Source of the DNA: JAJRZX01 sp964472295
GTDB taxonomy: Bacteria > Desulfobacterota > GWC2-55-46 > JADFVP01
Length of the DNA stretch: 64,000 nucleotides
Reading direction: 5' to 3'
Assembly: GCA_964472295.1 (NCBI GenBank)
Contig: CAYYJQ010000002.1
Coordinates: forward strand, 1-64,000
A model generated the notes under the pieces. That model saw only the letters and a list, made by a program, of their open reading frames with translations. It had not been told where the DNA came from and searched no databases. Both the position numbers and the translations under genes were made by a program. Positions 1 to 8,353 of this stretch are shown here, one piece after another. Positions within the stretch are counted from its first letter, which is position 1, and every line of letters starts with the position of its first letter.

Positions 1-44
1 GAGGACTTTCACCTCCGAGTGGGTGCGCCCTGCCGGGCGCACAA

Positions 45-81
45 CAAAAAAAGGGAGGGCGGCCCAGAGGGCCGCCCTCCC
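45..81 (-). terminator. Rho-independent terminator of groES-groEL
   Basis: A perfect 13-bp stem (53-65 pairing with 69-81) with a 3-nt loop is followed, reading on the minus strand, by a T-rich run (complement of the A tract at 45-52). It lies about 40 bases past the groEL stop codon. Seen directly in the sequence. Confidence 0.9.
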
Positions 82-123
82 GGGGCAAAGAGGCCATAAC
101 CCTCATGGCCTCTTCAGGGGGTC

Positions 124-1782
124 TTACATCATGCCGCCCATTCCTCCCATACCTCCCATGCCGCCCATGCCGCCCATATCAGGCATGGCCGCGCCGGCCT
201 TTTCTTCGCGCGGTTTCTCGGCGATAAGGGCCTCGGTGGTAAGAAGGAGCGAAGATATTGAAGAGGCGTTCTGAAGGGCCGTCCTCGAAACCTTCGTTGG
301 GTCTATGACGCCGGCCTTGACGAGGTCTTCATACTCCTCTGTGGCGGCGTTAAGGCCAAAGGCGCCTTTGCCGTTCTTTATCTTGTCAACCACTATGGAG
401 CCCTCAAGGCCCGCGTTCTCCGCAATCTGACGCACAGGCTCTTCAAGGGCCCTCTTGAGGAGTTTGGCGCCAAATTCCTGCTCGCCTTCCACATCGAGGG
501 CATCTATCGCATTCAGGGCCCTGATATATGCAACGCCGCCCCCTGGCACTATACCCTCTTCAACGGCGGCGCGTGTAGCGTGGAGGGCGTCCTCGACGCG
601 GGCCTTCTTTTCCTTCATCTCTGTCTCAGTGGCCGCGCCAACGCGTATGACGGCCACGCCGCCTGCGAGTTTAGCGAGCCTCTCGGAGAGTTTCTCCCTG
701 TCATAATCAGAGGTGCTCTCCTCTATCTGGGCCCTTATCTGCTTTATCCGGGCCTCTATATCGGCGTTGGCACCGGCTCCGTCTATGATGGTGGTGTTCT
801 CCTTGTCTATTACCACCCTCTTGGCACTGCCAAGGTCCGTAAGTTCCACGCTCTCGAGCTTTATGCCGAGCTCCTCGGCTATGAGCCTGCCGCCTGTAAG
901 GATGGCGATGTCGTCGAGCATGGCCTTTCTTCTCTCGCCAAAGCCCGGGGCCTTTACGGCGCAGGCATGGAGCGTGCCGCGGAGTTTGTTCACAACAAGC
1001 GTGGCCAGGGCCTCGCCGTCAACGTCCTCGGATATGATGAGAAGGGGTTTACCTGTCTTGGCTATCTTCTCAAGGAGGGGGAGCATATCCCTCATGCTCG
1101 ATATTTTCTTCTCGTGAAGAAGTATGTAGGCGTCCTCGAGCACGCACTCCATGGACTCGGCGTCAGTGACAAAGTAGGGCGAGAGATAACCCCTGTCGAA
1201 CTGCATGCCCTCGACCACGTCAAGTTCGGTCTCCATGCCCTTGGCCTCTTCCACGGTGATTACGCCTTCCTTGCCGACTTTCTCCATGGCGTCGGCTATG
1301 ATATTGCCGATGCCGGAATCGCCGTTGGCGGATATGGTCCCCACCTGGGCAATCTCGCTCTTTTCCTTGACTGGCTTGGAGAGTTTCTCAAGCTCAGCCA
1401 CTGTAGCAGTAACGGCCTTCTCTATGCCCCTCTTTATATCCATGGGGTTATGTCCCGCGGCAACGAGTTTACTGCCCTCGCGGAATATGGCCTGGGCGAG
1501 CACCGTGGCCGTGGTGGTTCCGTCACCTGCGATGTCAGAGGTCTTGCTGGCCACCTCTTTTACCATCTGTGCGCCCATGTTCTCGAACTTGTTCTCAAGT
1601 TCCACTTCCTTTGCAACGGTAACGCCGTCCTTGGTGATGGTGGGCGAGCCAAAACTCTTCTCTATTACAACGTTCCTGCCCTTGGGGCCAAGCGTCACCT
1701 TCACGGTGTCGGCAAGGACGTTTACGCCCTTGAGTATGGCGCCGCGTGCGCTATGACTGAAGGCTATCTCTTTTGCGGACAT
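124..1782 (-). CDS. groL: 60-kDa chaperonin GroEL
   Basis: ATP-driven cytosolic folding chamber that works with the GroES lid. The 552 residues match the usual family length. The start has the typical SAKEI/A-F sequence, the apical and equatorial signatures DGTTTATVLAQ and GGGVAYIRA are present, and the C-terminus is the classic flexible GGM-repeat tail (MGGMGGMGGMGG then MM). The ATG is preceded by a strong AAGGAGGAG ribosome site. It is the second gene of a groES-groEL operon, 56 nt after groES, and ends at a strong hairpin terminator. Regulation is probably by HrcA through the CIRCE element upstream of groES. Nothing is missing or odd in the protein. Confidence 0.98.
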   Translation of the reverse strand: MSAKEIAFSHSARGAILKGVNVLADTVKVTLGPKGRNVVIEKSFGSPTITKDGVTVAKEVELENKFENMGAQMVKEVASKTSDIAGDGTTTATVLAQAIFREGSKLVAAGHNPMDIKRGIEKAVTATVAELEKLSKPVKEKSEIAQVGTISANGDSGIGNIIADAMEKVGKEGVITVEEAKGMETELDVVEGMQFDRGYLSPYFVTDAESMECVLEDAYILLHEKKISSMRDMLPLLEKIAKTGKPLLIISEDVDGEALATLVVNKLRGTLHACAVKAPGFGERRKAMLDDIAILTGGRLIAEELGIKLESVELTDLGSAKRVVIDKENTTIIDGAGANADIEARIKQIRAQIEESTSDYDREKLSERLAKLAGGVAVIRVGAATETEMKEKKARVEDALHATRAAVEEGIVPGGGVAYIRALNAIDALDVEGEQEFGAKLLKRALEEPVRQIAENAGLEGSIVVDKIKNGKGAFGLNAATEEYEDLVKAGVIDPTKVSRTALQNASSISSLLLTTEALIAEKPREEKAGAAMPDMGGMGGMGGMGGMGGMM

Positions 1783-1838
1783 CTTTACTCCTCCTTATGA
1801 TTATAAATCCTGCTTTAATCGTAAATTAAGTAAGAAAC

Positions 1839-2129
1839 TTATCCCTCTACAATGCCGAGTATGTCGTCCTCGCCCATGATGAGGTGCTCCTCGCCGTTTA
1901 TCTTTACCTCAGTGCCGGCGTACTTGCTGAAAAGCACCTTGTCGCCCACGGCGACCTCAACGGCTATGAGTTTGCCGTTCTCGTCTTTTCTGCCTGGCCC
2001 CACGGCTACAACCTCGCCCTCGGCAGGGGCCTCCTTGGCGCTATCGGGTATGATGATGCCACCTTTTGTCTTCTCTTCCTCGGCAAGTCTCTTGACGAGC
2101 AGGCGGTCACGAAGCGGTCTGATTTTCAT
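1839..2129 (-). CDS. groS: 10-kDa co-chaperonin GroES
   Basis: Heptameric lid of the GroEL chamber. The 96-residue product starts MKIRPLRDRLLVKR, contains the mobile loop with KGGIIIPDSAKE and the conserved GxVVAVGPG and GDKVLFSKYAGTEVK segments, and ends at normal family length. The start at 2129 is chosen because it has a GGAGGA ribosome site and gives the standard N-terminus. The reading frame stays open further upstream into the 33-bp repeats, but that 49-codon extension is repeat-derived and unlikely to be translated. First gene of the groES-groEL operon. Confidence 0.98.
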   Translation of the reverse strand: MKIRPLRDRLLVKRLAEEEKTKGGIIIPDSAKEAPAEGEVVAVGPGRKDENGKLIAVEVAVGDKVLFSKYAGTEVKINGEEHLIMGEDDILGIVEG

Positions 2130-2193
2130 CTCTTCTCTCTCCTCCTTTTTCTTGATTGTTTGTCTGGCATATTTCCGAGGCCGCCCTTGCGGA

Positions 2194-2483
2194 CTGACCC
2201 CATTTACAGACTGACTCCCTTTAGATACTGGCCCCATATACATGCAGGCCACTTTACGAACAGGCCCCATATACATGCAGGCCNNNNNNNNNNNNNNNNN
2301 NNNNNNNNNNNNNNNNNNNNNNNNNNNNNNNNNNNNNNNNNNNNNNNNNNNNNNNNNNNNNNNNNNNNNNNNNNNNNNNNNNNGGCCCCATATACATGCA
2401 GGCCACTTTACGAACAGGCCCCATATACATGCAGGCCCCCTTTACGAACTGGCCCCACTGTACAGGCAGGCCCCCTTGATTGT
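2194..2483. repeat. 33-bp minisatellite in the groES leader
   Basis: Exact 33-bp units start at 2230, 2263, 2384 and, as a 34-bp variant, 2417. Degenerate units flank them at 2194-2229 and 2451-2483. Each unit begins GGCCCCATATACATGCAGGC and ends with CTTTACGAACA. The array is interrupted by an assembly gap, so the true copy number is unknown. Read on the minus strand, each unit encodes an in-frame 11-residue peptide (MYMGPVRKVAC). The array lies between the groES promoter and the groES start and should be transcribed as leader RNA. There are no spacers, so it is not a CRISPR. Confidence 0.9.
2284..2383. other. Assembly gap of 100 N inside the minisatellite
   Basis: Exactly 100 N residues, the conventional placeholder for a gap of unknown length. 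Identical repeat units stand on both sides, which indicates that the repeat array itself broke the assembly. Confidence 0.98.
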
Positions 2484-2487
2484 GGTA

Positions 2488-2516
2488 AATATAGGGTCAG
2501 CCTCTGGCTTTGTCAA
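2488..2516 (-). promoter_or_regulatory. Sigma-70 type promoter of groES-groEL
   Basis: On the minus strand TTGACA (2516-2511), a 17-nt spacer and TATATT (2493-2488) give a near-perfect housekeeping promoter reading toward groES. Transcription would start near 2481, so the leader before groES is at least 350 nt and contains the 33-bp repeats. Confidence 0.8.
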
Positions 2517-2523
2517 GGGTTTT

Positions 2524-2550
2524 TTAGCAATCTCCCTCCTTAAGTGCTAA
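2524..2550. promoter_or_regulatory. CIRCE operator (HrcA binding site)
   Basis: TTAGCAATC, 9 nt, AAGTGCTAA matches 16 of 18 positions of the CIRCE consensus TTAGCACTC-N9-GAGTGCTAA, the operator of the heat-shock repressor HrcA. It sits 7 nt upstream of the -35 box of the groES promoter. More commonly CIRCE lies at or downstream of the start of transcription. hrcA itself is not in the window. Confidence 0.85.
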
Positions 2551-2703
2551 CAATTTGAATTTACTAAGTTTTTATAGTGCATGGACTATTAAAGCCAGGG
2601 TTGGCGAGGCTTCTGCCATCCTGGCGTGTCTATTCGGCATGTAACTTAAAGTAACCGGGGTTACAGGAAAGAAATGGGTTTTGTGTCATAATATAAAAAG
2701 GTT

Positions 2704-2727
2704 AGTCCTGAATGCTTCAGACTTTCC
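2704..2727. repeat. Possible solo first hairpin of the dispersed element
   Basis: AGTC-CTGAA-TGC-TTCAG-ACT forms a short hairpin, followed by TTCC. Its right arm, TTCAGACTTTCC, is identical to the right arm of hairpin 1 in the full element copies at 12434 and 19361. It may be a remnant of the same family, but a chance match cannot be excluded. Confidence 0.35.
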
Positions 2728-2782
2728 TTAAGAAACAGCCCCTATGGGACGATATACTATAGGGGAAGAAAGAGAATAGACC

Positions 2783-3358
2783 ATGATTATAAGAGAGACG
2801 CCCATAGAGTACTTCAAGGCACTCGTGGAAGGGGCCATAAGGAACCAGAGGCTCGATACGCCCGATGAGGTAGGCTTTTACCTCTCAAGCCTCCTTGAGT
2901 GCTTTATCGAGGCCGAGAGGCTTTACGAGGGGGCCCTGGCCCTGAAGTACCTGAAGGCCATCGAGGGCAAGGACCTGGCCTCGCGCGCGCAACTTCGCGA
3001 GCTCGGCGACATGTCTCTCTTTGTCTCGGGCTTCTTCCCCGAGAGCCTGAAACGCAGGATCGCCGGCATCCGCTATTACACGGCAATGGGGGCCGTGGCC
3101 TACGGCAGGCTCGCGGCCATATACGGCGCAAAGCCTACTACAGCCAACTTCGCGGGCATCTTCGGCGAATTGTCAGAGAGGTTCACCTCATATGTAAACG
3201 TCCTCTCAGAGGTAAGCGAGAGCACCTCACTGGGGAGGGCAAGCGACATACTCGCCCTTTACGAGCGCTGGCTTGCCACAAGGAGCCAGAGCGCCCTTGC
3301 CATGCTCCGTGAGCTCGGCATAGAGCCCTGCGACACAGATATGAACAAACTGCAATAA
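2783..3358 (+). CDS. Conserved-looking helical protein of unknown function
   Basis: 191 residues with no family that I recognise. There is no signal peptide or transmembrane segment. The protein is predicted to be all-helical and rich in Leu, Ala, Glu and Tyr (YLSSLLECFIEAERLYEGAL, GIRYYTAMGAVAYGRLAAIY), with a Ser/Thr-rich loop near residue 145. Start at ATG 2783 after a modest GAAGAAAGAG purine tract. A 7-bp stem (CCCCTAT at 2739-2745 with ATAGGGG at 2759-2765) sits just before that tract. Transcribed divergently from groES and followed by a strong terminator, so it is a single-gene unit. Codon use resembles the neighbours. Function unknown. Confidence 0.8.
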   Translation: MIIRETPIEYFKALVEGAIRNQRLDTPDEVGFYLSSLLECFIEAERLYEGALALKYLKAIEGKDLASRAQLRELGDMSLFVSGFFPESLKRRIAGIRYYTAMGAVAYGRLAAIYGAKPTTANFAGIFGELSERFTSYVNVLSEVSESTSLGRASDILALYERWLATRSQSALAMLRELGIEPCDTDMNKLQ

Positions 3359-3379
3359 GACGCACGAGGCGTTTCCTCC

Positions 3380-3420
3380 CCCCTCTTCCCACGCCGCGTT
3401 ACGGGAAGAGGGGTTCTTTT
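3380..3420 (+). terminator. Terminator after the 191-aa gene
   Basis: CCCCTCTTCCC (3380-3390) pairs perfectly with GGGAAGAGGGG (3403-3413) and is followed by TTCTTTTT, a classical intrinsic terminator. The rest of the 305-nt gap up to the next gene shows only a possible -10 box TATAAT at 3616-3621 without a good -35. Confidence 0.9.
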
Positions 3421-3663
3421 TATCACCCCACCCATCTCCCCCGACGCAAAATCAGAAAATCCAATATTTAAACTGCGAGGGATACCCTTTGGCCCCCCAA
3501 AGCCCCAGATCTGGCAACGCCCCCACTCCCCGTCACTCCCATACCTTTACCTTTGTCATGGGCCAATAGATTATTCAGCCTGCCTTATTAACTGGTAAAA
3601 TCACCCCTCCCACTGTATAATAGGAAGTTTAGTATATCCGCGTTCCGTTCAAGAGAGACTCTC

Positions 3664-6477
3664 ATGTCCACGATGAAGAACAAGGCCGCCGCCCCAATCA
3701 TCTCTCAGAGAGAGCCCCGCGAAGGCGAGGAACTCGTAATCGAGGGCCTGAGGCAGAATAACCTCAAGAACATCTCCCTCGCTATTCCTCACGACAGGAT
3801 CACTGCTGTAGTGGGGCCAAGCGGCTCGGGTAAATCCAGCCTCGCCTTTGACACCCTCTTTGCCGAGGGACGGTGGAGGTTCATGGAGTCGCTCTCAACG
3901 TACACGCGTCTCTTTCTCGAGAAGATGGAGCGGCCAGACCTCGACGCGATCCATAACATACGCCCCGCCATTGCCGTTGAGCAGAAGAACCCCGTGCGCA
4001 CGAGCCGCTCCACCGTGGGAACGGCCTCTGAGATAAACGACTACATAAGGCTCCTCTTCTCGCGCGTCGGCTCCCTCAACTGCCCGGAGTGCGGCGCCGG
4101 TATCCAGCCCGCGCTTCCGGCCCACATTGCCGGAGAACTCCTCAAGCGCCACGACGGCCTTGGCGCCGTGCTGGGCTTCACGGTGCGCCCCTCGGGCGAG
4201 GAGGGCTGGGACGGGGTTATTGAGGGGCTCCTTGTGCGTGGCTTTTCCCGCCTTCGCCTGAGGTCGCGCATCTGGAAGATCAACGAGAAGAGGCCCTCGC
4301 TAAAGGGGCTGAAGGCCCTTGACGTGGTACTTGACAGGGTTACTCTCCAGCCCTCGTCCAGAAAGCGCCTTGTTGATTCGCTGGAAGCGGCCTACAGGGA
4401 GGGAAGCGAGAGGGCCTGGGTGGCCGTTGAGGGCAGGAGGCTCATGCGCTTTTCAGGGGCCCCGGAGTGCCGCGCCTGCGAAAAAGAGATACCAAGGCCC
4501 ACGCCCCTTGACCTCTCGTACAACCACCCCGTGGGCGCCTGCCCCGAGTGCCGGGGCTTTGGCAACATACTCCTCTATGATGACGACAAAATAATACCCG
4601 ACAAGACACTCTCGCTCCGGGAGGGCGCCATAGAACCCTGGACAAAGCCCTCGTATTGCTGGCTCTTAGATGAACTCGAAGAGGCCGCCCCAGGGTGCGG
4701 CATAGACCTCGACACACCCTACGAAGACCTCTCCAGAGAGACGAAGGATCTACTGCACAGGGGCGCCCCGGGCTTTGAGGGCATAGACGAGTTCTTCAGC
4801 GGGCTCGAAAGAAAGAAGTATAAACTCCATATAAAGGTATTTACATCAAGGTACAAGTCTTTTTCCACATGCCCGGCCTGCCAGGGCAGAAGGCTAAACA
4901 AAAGGGCCCTCTCGCTGACTATCAAGGGAAGAGACATCTCAGAGGTAAACGCCATGACCATCAAGGAGGCAAGGGAGTTTTTCCTCGACCCGGGTCTCGG
5001 CTCCATGGACAGGGAGATTGCCGGTGAGGCCCTCTCGCACATAAGGACAAAACTCGAGTTTCTCTTTGAGACTGGTCTTGGCTACCTAACCCTCTCGCGC
5101 GCCACAAAGACCCTCTCCGGTGGCGAGGTGCAGAGGGTCACGCTGGCCACACAGCTCGCCTCTTCCCTTACAGGCGTACTCTATGTCCTCGACGAACCCT
5201 CCGTGGGGCTCCACCCCCTTGATATAGAGGCCCTTAAAAGGCAGATGAGGACGCTCTGCTCGCGCGGCAACACCATGGTAGTCGTGGAGCACGACCAGGA
5301 GATAATCCGGGACTCGGACTACATAGTGGAACTTGGGCCGGGCTCGGGCGAGGCAGGGGGCAGGGTCGTGTACACCGGTGAAACCTCTGATTTTCTCCAA
5401 AGCGCCGGCACCATTACATCAGACTACCTTACAGGACGCGCTTCCATAGCCGTGCCGCGCTGGAGACGCGGCGGAAATGGCAAGGCCCTTGTCATGGAGG
5501 GCGCCACGGGCAACAACCTCAAGAAGGTAAACCTATCCATACCTCTCTCCACCCTCACATGCGTCACCGGGGTCTCAGGCTCTGGAAAGAGCACCCTCAT
5601 AATAGAGACCCTTTACAGGGCCCTTGCCCGCAGGTTCTCCATTAACGTGGAGCGGCCACTGCCCTTTGAGTCGCTACATGGAGCGGACGGGATAAGGGGA
5701 ATAAAACTCGTGGACCAGGACCCAATAGGCCGGAGCCACAGGAGCATACCCGTAACCTACATAGGGGCCTTTGACGCCATCAGAAAGATATTCGCCTCCC
5801 GCCCCCTTGCGAGGGCCTCGGGGCTCACGGCAGGACATTTTTCCTTCAACGTACCCGGCGGCAGGTGCGAGACCTGCCGGGGCGAGGGGGCCGTGAAGAT
5901 GGACATGTACTTTCTCCCCGACGTGTACATAACCTGCCGGGCCTGCAAGGGACGGCGTTTCGGGAGAAAGGCCCTCAACATCAGATACCGCGGCTTCAAC
6001 ATGGACGACATCCTGAAGATGACCTTTGACGAGGCCCTGCGCCTCATGGGCGGCCATGGAGAACTTCGGAAAAAATTCTCCGTCATTGTGGAGGTTGGCC
6101 TCGGGTATCTACGCCTCGGGCAACCCGGCCCAACGCTCTCCGGGGGAGAGGCGCAGAGGATAAAGATTGCCCGCGAACTCCTCCGTGGCGGGCCACGGGA
6201 TACGCTCTACATACTTGACGAGCCCACAAGAGGGCTTCACACTGATGACATAAAAAAACTCATGAGCCTCCTTGGCGGGCTCGTGGACAGGGGCAACACC
6301 GTCGTTGTAATAGAGCACAACATGGAGGTGGTAAAGACGGCGGACCATGTAATAGACCTCGGGCCAGGGAGCGGCCCGCAGGGAGGGGGAGTCATGGCCG
6401 AGGGCACACCCGAGGAGGTGGCGGCCTCGGGCAGGGGAGCTACTGCGCCATTTCTAAAAAAGGCGCTTGGGCTCTAA
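3664..6477 (+). CDS. uvrA: UvrA-family excinuclease ATPase (UvrA or close paralogue)
   Basis: DNA-damage recognition ABC ATPase of nucleotide excision repair, acting with UvrB. 937 residues, the normal UvrA length. It has two ABC modules: Walker A GPSGSGKSS at 51-59 and signature LSGGEVQRV with LDEPSVGLHP, then a second Walker A GVSGSGKST, signature LSGGEAQRI and LDEPTRGLH. Zinc-binding CxxC pairs are present at about 140-143, in the middle region (CRAC, CPEC) and in the C-terminal module (CETC, CRAC). Several normally strict stretches deviate from textbook UvrA (GPSGSGKSS, EQKNPVRTSRSTVG, DQDPIGRSHRSIP), so it may be a UvrA-like paralogue rather than the main enzyme. Stands alone. A second possible start is ATG 3673. 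Confidence 0.92.
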   Translation: MSTMKNKAAAPIISQREPREGEELVIEGLRQNNLKNISLAIPHDRITAVVGPSGSGKSSLAFDTLFAEGRWRFMESLSTYTRLFLEKMERPDLDAIHNIRPAIAVEQKNPVRTSRSTVGTASEINDYIRLLFSRVGSLNCPECGAGIQPALPAHIAGELLKRHDGLGAVLGFTVRPSGEEGWDGVIEGLLVRGFSRLRLRSRIWKINEKRPSLKGLKALDVVLDRVTLQPSSRKRLVDSLEAAYREGSERAWVAVEGRRLMRFSGAPECRACEKEIPRPTPLDLSYNHPVGACPECRGFGNILLYDDDKIIPDKTLSLREGAIEPWTKPSYCWLLDELEEAAPGCGIDLDTPYEDLSRETKDLLHRGAPGFEGIDEFFSGLERKKYKLHIKVFTSRYKSFSTCPACQGRRLNKRALSLTIKGRDISEVNAMTIKEAREFFLDPGLGSMDREIAGEALSHIRTKLEFLFETGLGYLTLSRATKTLSGGEVQRVTLATQLASSLTGVLYVLDEPSVGLHPLDIEALKRQMRTLCSRGNTMVVVEHDQEIIRDSDYIVELGPGSGEAGGRVVYTGETSDFLQSAGTITSDYLTGRASIAVPRWRRGGNGKALVMEGATGNNLKKVNLSIPLSTLTCVTGVSGSGKSTLIIETLYRALARRFSINVERPLPFESLHGADGIRGIKLVDQDPIGRSHRSIPVTYIGAFDAIRKIFASRPLARASGLTAGHFSFNVPGGRCETCRGEGAVKMDMYFLPDVYITCRACKGRRFGRKALNIRYRGFNMDDILKMTFDEALRLMGGHGELRKKFSVIVEVGLGYLRLGQPGPTLSGGEAQRIKIARELLRGGPRDTLYILDEPTRGLHTDDIKKLMSLLGGLVDRGNTVVVIEHNMEVVKTADHVIDLGPGSGPQGGGVMAEGTPEEVAASGRGATAPFLKKALGL

Positions 6478-6837
6478 GCCACCACAGCCCCTCGCCATCA
6501 TGGCCGGAATAGAGACCACCGGGGAGACTGAAGAAGCCTCCCACGGGCTTTCTGGCGCAAGGCTTTTAACTTGACAGGGGCGCTATAAGCATATAGTATC
6601 TATCTATACTGGAAAAGGTATGTTTTTGCCTGCCGGCCAGCCCTTCCAAGATGAAAAGAGGGGCAGGCACGGAAGACACGGCAAGAGACAAGAACACCTT
6701 TACCGTGACCATAACCACGACATCCCCGGAAGAGGATGCTTATAATAAAGGGGCGACATTTTCCCGGTCAACCGCAACTTGCAGACATTGAGTCTTGCCC
6801 CCCCGCAGGGGGGGTCTGACAAAAATAAAGAGAGAAT
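6478..6837 (+). other. Intergenic region carrying promoter and leader
   Basis: 360 nt without a convincing gene. It holds a near-consensus promoter (6571-6599) and a C7-GCA-G7 hairpin (6798-6814) about 20 nt before the next start codon. The transcribed leader of the radical SAM gene would be about 230 nt, long enough for regulatory RNA structure, although no known riboswitch was recognised. Confidence 0.6.
6571..6599 (+). promoter_or_regulatory. Sigma-70 type promoter upstream of radical SAM gene
   Basis: TTGACA (6571-6576), 17-nt spacer, TAGTAT (6594-6599). Start of transcription near 6606. It reads toward the gene at 6838 and perhaps the lytic transglycosylase gene after it. Confidence 0.7.
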
Positions 6838-8331
6838 ATGAAAAAGATAATCTTCGTTGAACCCAAGCCGCCGGACCTTCATGTATTCGCGAGAATGCCT
6901 CTACCGAGGCTCGGCACCGTGCTCCTTGGCACAACACTCAAGAAACACGGCTATGACGTGAAGTCCTATGTGGAGGTCCTCAATGACCTGGACCTTCAGG
7001 ATCTCCTCACCGCCGACGCCGTTGGCATTTCCTCAATTACATCCACTTCGGCGCGCTCATACGAGATAGGCAAGATATTGAAAGAAGCGGGCATACCCGT
7101 CTTCATGGGCGGACCCCACGTGACCTTCATGCCCGAGGAGGCCCTCGAGTACTGTGATTACGTCCTGAGGGGAGAAGTGGACGACATAATAGTCGACTTC
7201 ATGAAGGCCCTTGAGTCCGGTAAAGGACTTGATGCCATACCTGGCATTGTCTTCAAAAAACCCGATGGCTCCATCTTCAAGAACAAGACCGTACCCTTCT
7301 GCAGGGACGTGAACAAGATACCCTACCCAGACTTCACCCTTATAAGCGGTTTTGAGAAGAACCCCTACAAAAAGGTCTGCATAACCCCTGTAATGACATC
7401 GCGGGGCTGCCCCTATGACTGCAACTTCTGCTCTGTTACCTCCATGTTCGGGCGGAAGTACCGCTTCAGAAAGACAGAACATGTCCTTGAGGAACTGAGG
7501 CGGAACAAGGACGGAGGCGGAAAGTGGGTCTTTTTCTATGACGACAACTTTGTGGCCAACAAGAAACGGACAAAGGAACTCCTCAGGGCCATGATAGCCG
7601 AGGGCCTTACACCCAACTGGACGGCGCAGGTACGGGTGGATGTGGCGAAAGACCAGGAACTCATGGACCTCATGAAGAGATCGGGTTGCCATACCGTGTA
7701 CATAGGTTTCGAGTCCGTGAACCCCGCCACCCTCGAGGTATACAACAAGAACCAGACCGTGGAAGATATCGAGTGGTGCATCGGGAAACTCCACAGTAAC
7801 GGCATACGCATTCACGGCATGTTCGTCTTTGGCTCGGACTATGACAACGTCAGCACCATACACGACACCGTGCGCTTCGCCAAGAAGAACGACCTCGAGA
7901 CAGTTCAGTTCCTCATCCTTACGCCGCTACCGGGCACGGGGTGCTACAAAGACCTCGACGACGCCGGGCGCATTGTCTCCAAGGACTGGAGCCTCTACGA
8001 CGCGCACCACATAGTATTCACCCCGAAGAACATGACCTACTATGAACTCCAGTCAGAGACAATCCAGGCGGCGCGCAAGTTCTACTCTCTCCCGCAGATA
8101 GTAAAACGCGCCCTGAGGCTTGACCTCTTCAATGTCTCGCTAAAGGCCTATGGCAGGAACGTCACAAGAAACTGGATAAAGAGAAATCAGTCCTTCCTTG
8201 AGTACACCAGAAAGCTCACCACAGCCGGTAAATCCATCGAGGTGATAGCCAAGGACAGGGCCGCGGACATAAAACAGAAACTCAGCCAGATAAAGCCGCC
8301 CGCCAGGCCCGCGCACTCCAAGCCGCAATAA
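6838..8331 (+). CDS. B12-binding domain radical SAM protein
   Basis: 497 residues. The N-terminal ~150 residues form a cobalamin-binding Rossmann-like domain (AVGISSITSTSARSYEIGKI, VFMGGPHVTF) of the BchE type, which lacks the DxHxxG base-off motif. The radical SAM core follows with the cluster motif C191-PYD-C195-NF-C198, then a C-terminal tail of about 100 residues rich in basic residues. Such enzymes use cobalamin and SAM for methylations or ring chemistry on lipids, pigments or natural products. The substrate cannot be read from the sequence. It has its own promoter and a GC hairpin in the leader. It ends 22 nt before a lytic transglycosylase gene and may be co-transcribed with it. Cytosolic: no signal peptide. 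Confidence 0.9.
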   Translation: MKKIIFVEPKPPDLHVFARMPLPRLGTVLLGTTLKKHGYDVKSYVEVLNDLDLQDLLTADAVGISSITSTSARSYEIGKILKEAGIPVFMGGPHVTFMPEEALEYCDYVLRGEVDDIIVDFMKALESGKGLDAIPGIVFKKPDGSIFKNKTVPFCRDVNKIPYPDFTLISGFEKNPYKKVCITPVMTSRGCPYDCNFCSVTSMFGRKYRFRKTEHVLEELRRNKDGGGKWVFFYDDNFVANKKRTKELLRAMIAEGLTPNWTAQVRVDVAKDQELMDLMKRSGCHTVYIGFESVNPATLEVYNKNQTVEDIEWCIGKLHSNGIRIHGMFVFGSDYDNVSTIHDTVRFAKKNDLETVQFLILTPLPGTGCYKDLDDAGRIVSKDWSLYDAHHIVFTPKNMTYYELQSETIQAARKFYSLPQIVKRALRLDLFNVSLKAYGRNVTRNWIKRNQSFLEYTRKLTTAGKSIEVIAKDRAADIKQKLSQIKPPARPAHSKPQ

Positions 8332-8353
8332 TCCCGGACAAAGGGGACAGTTA

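Noticed and set aside
580..1800. Long plus-strand open frame opposite groEL (406 codons)
   Set aside because: It is the antisense shadow of a highly conserved chaperonin gene; no ribosome site and the product has no recognisable domain.
2130..2276. N-terminal extension of GroES into the 33-bp repeats
   Set aside because: The extension is repeat-derived, and the internal ATG at 2129 has a strong ribosome site and gives the standard GroES N-terminus.
2194..2483. CRISPR array
   Set aside because: Units are directly adjacent with no unique spacers, and no cas genes are present.
6620..6745. 41-codon open frame after the promoter at 6571
   Set aside because: A GGAAAAGG tract precedes the ATG, but the Arg/His-rich product has no features and no comparative support.
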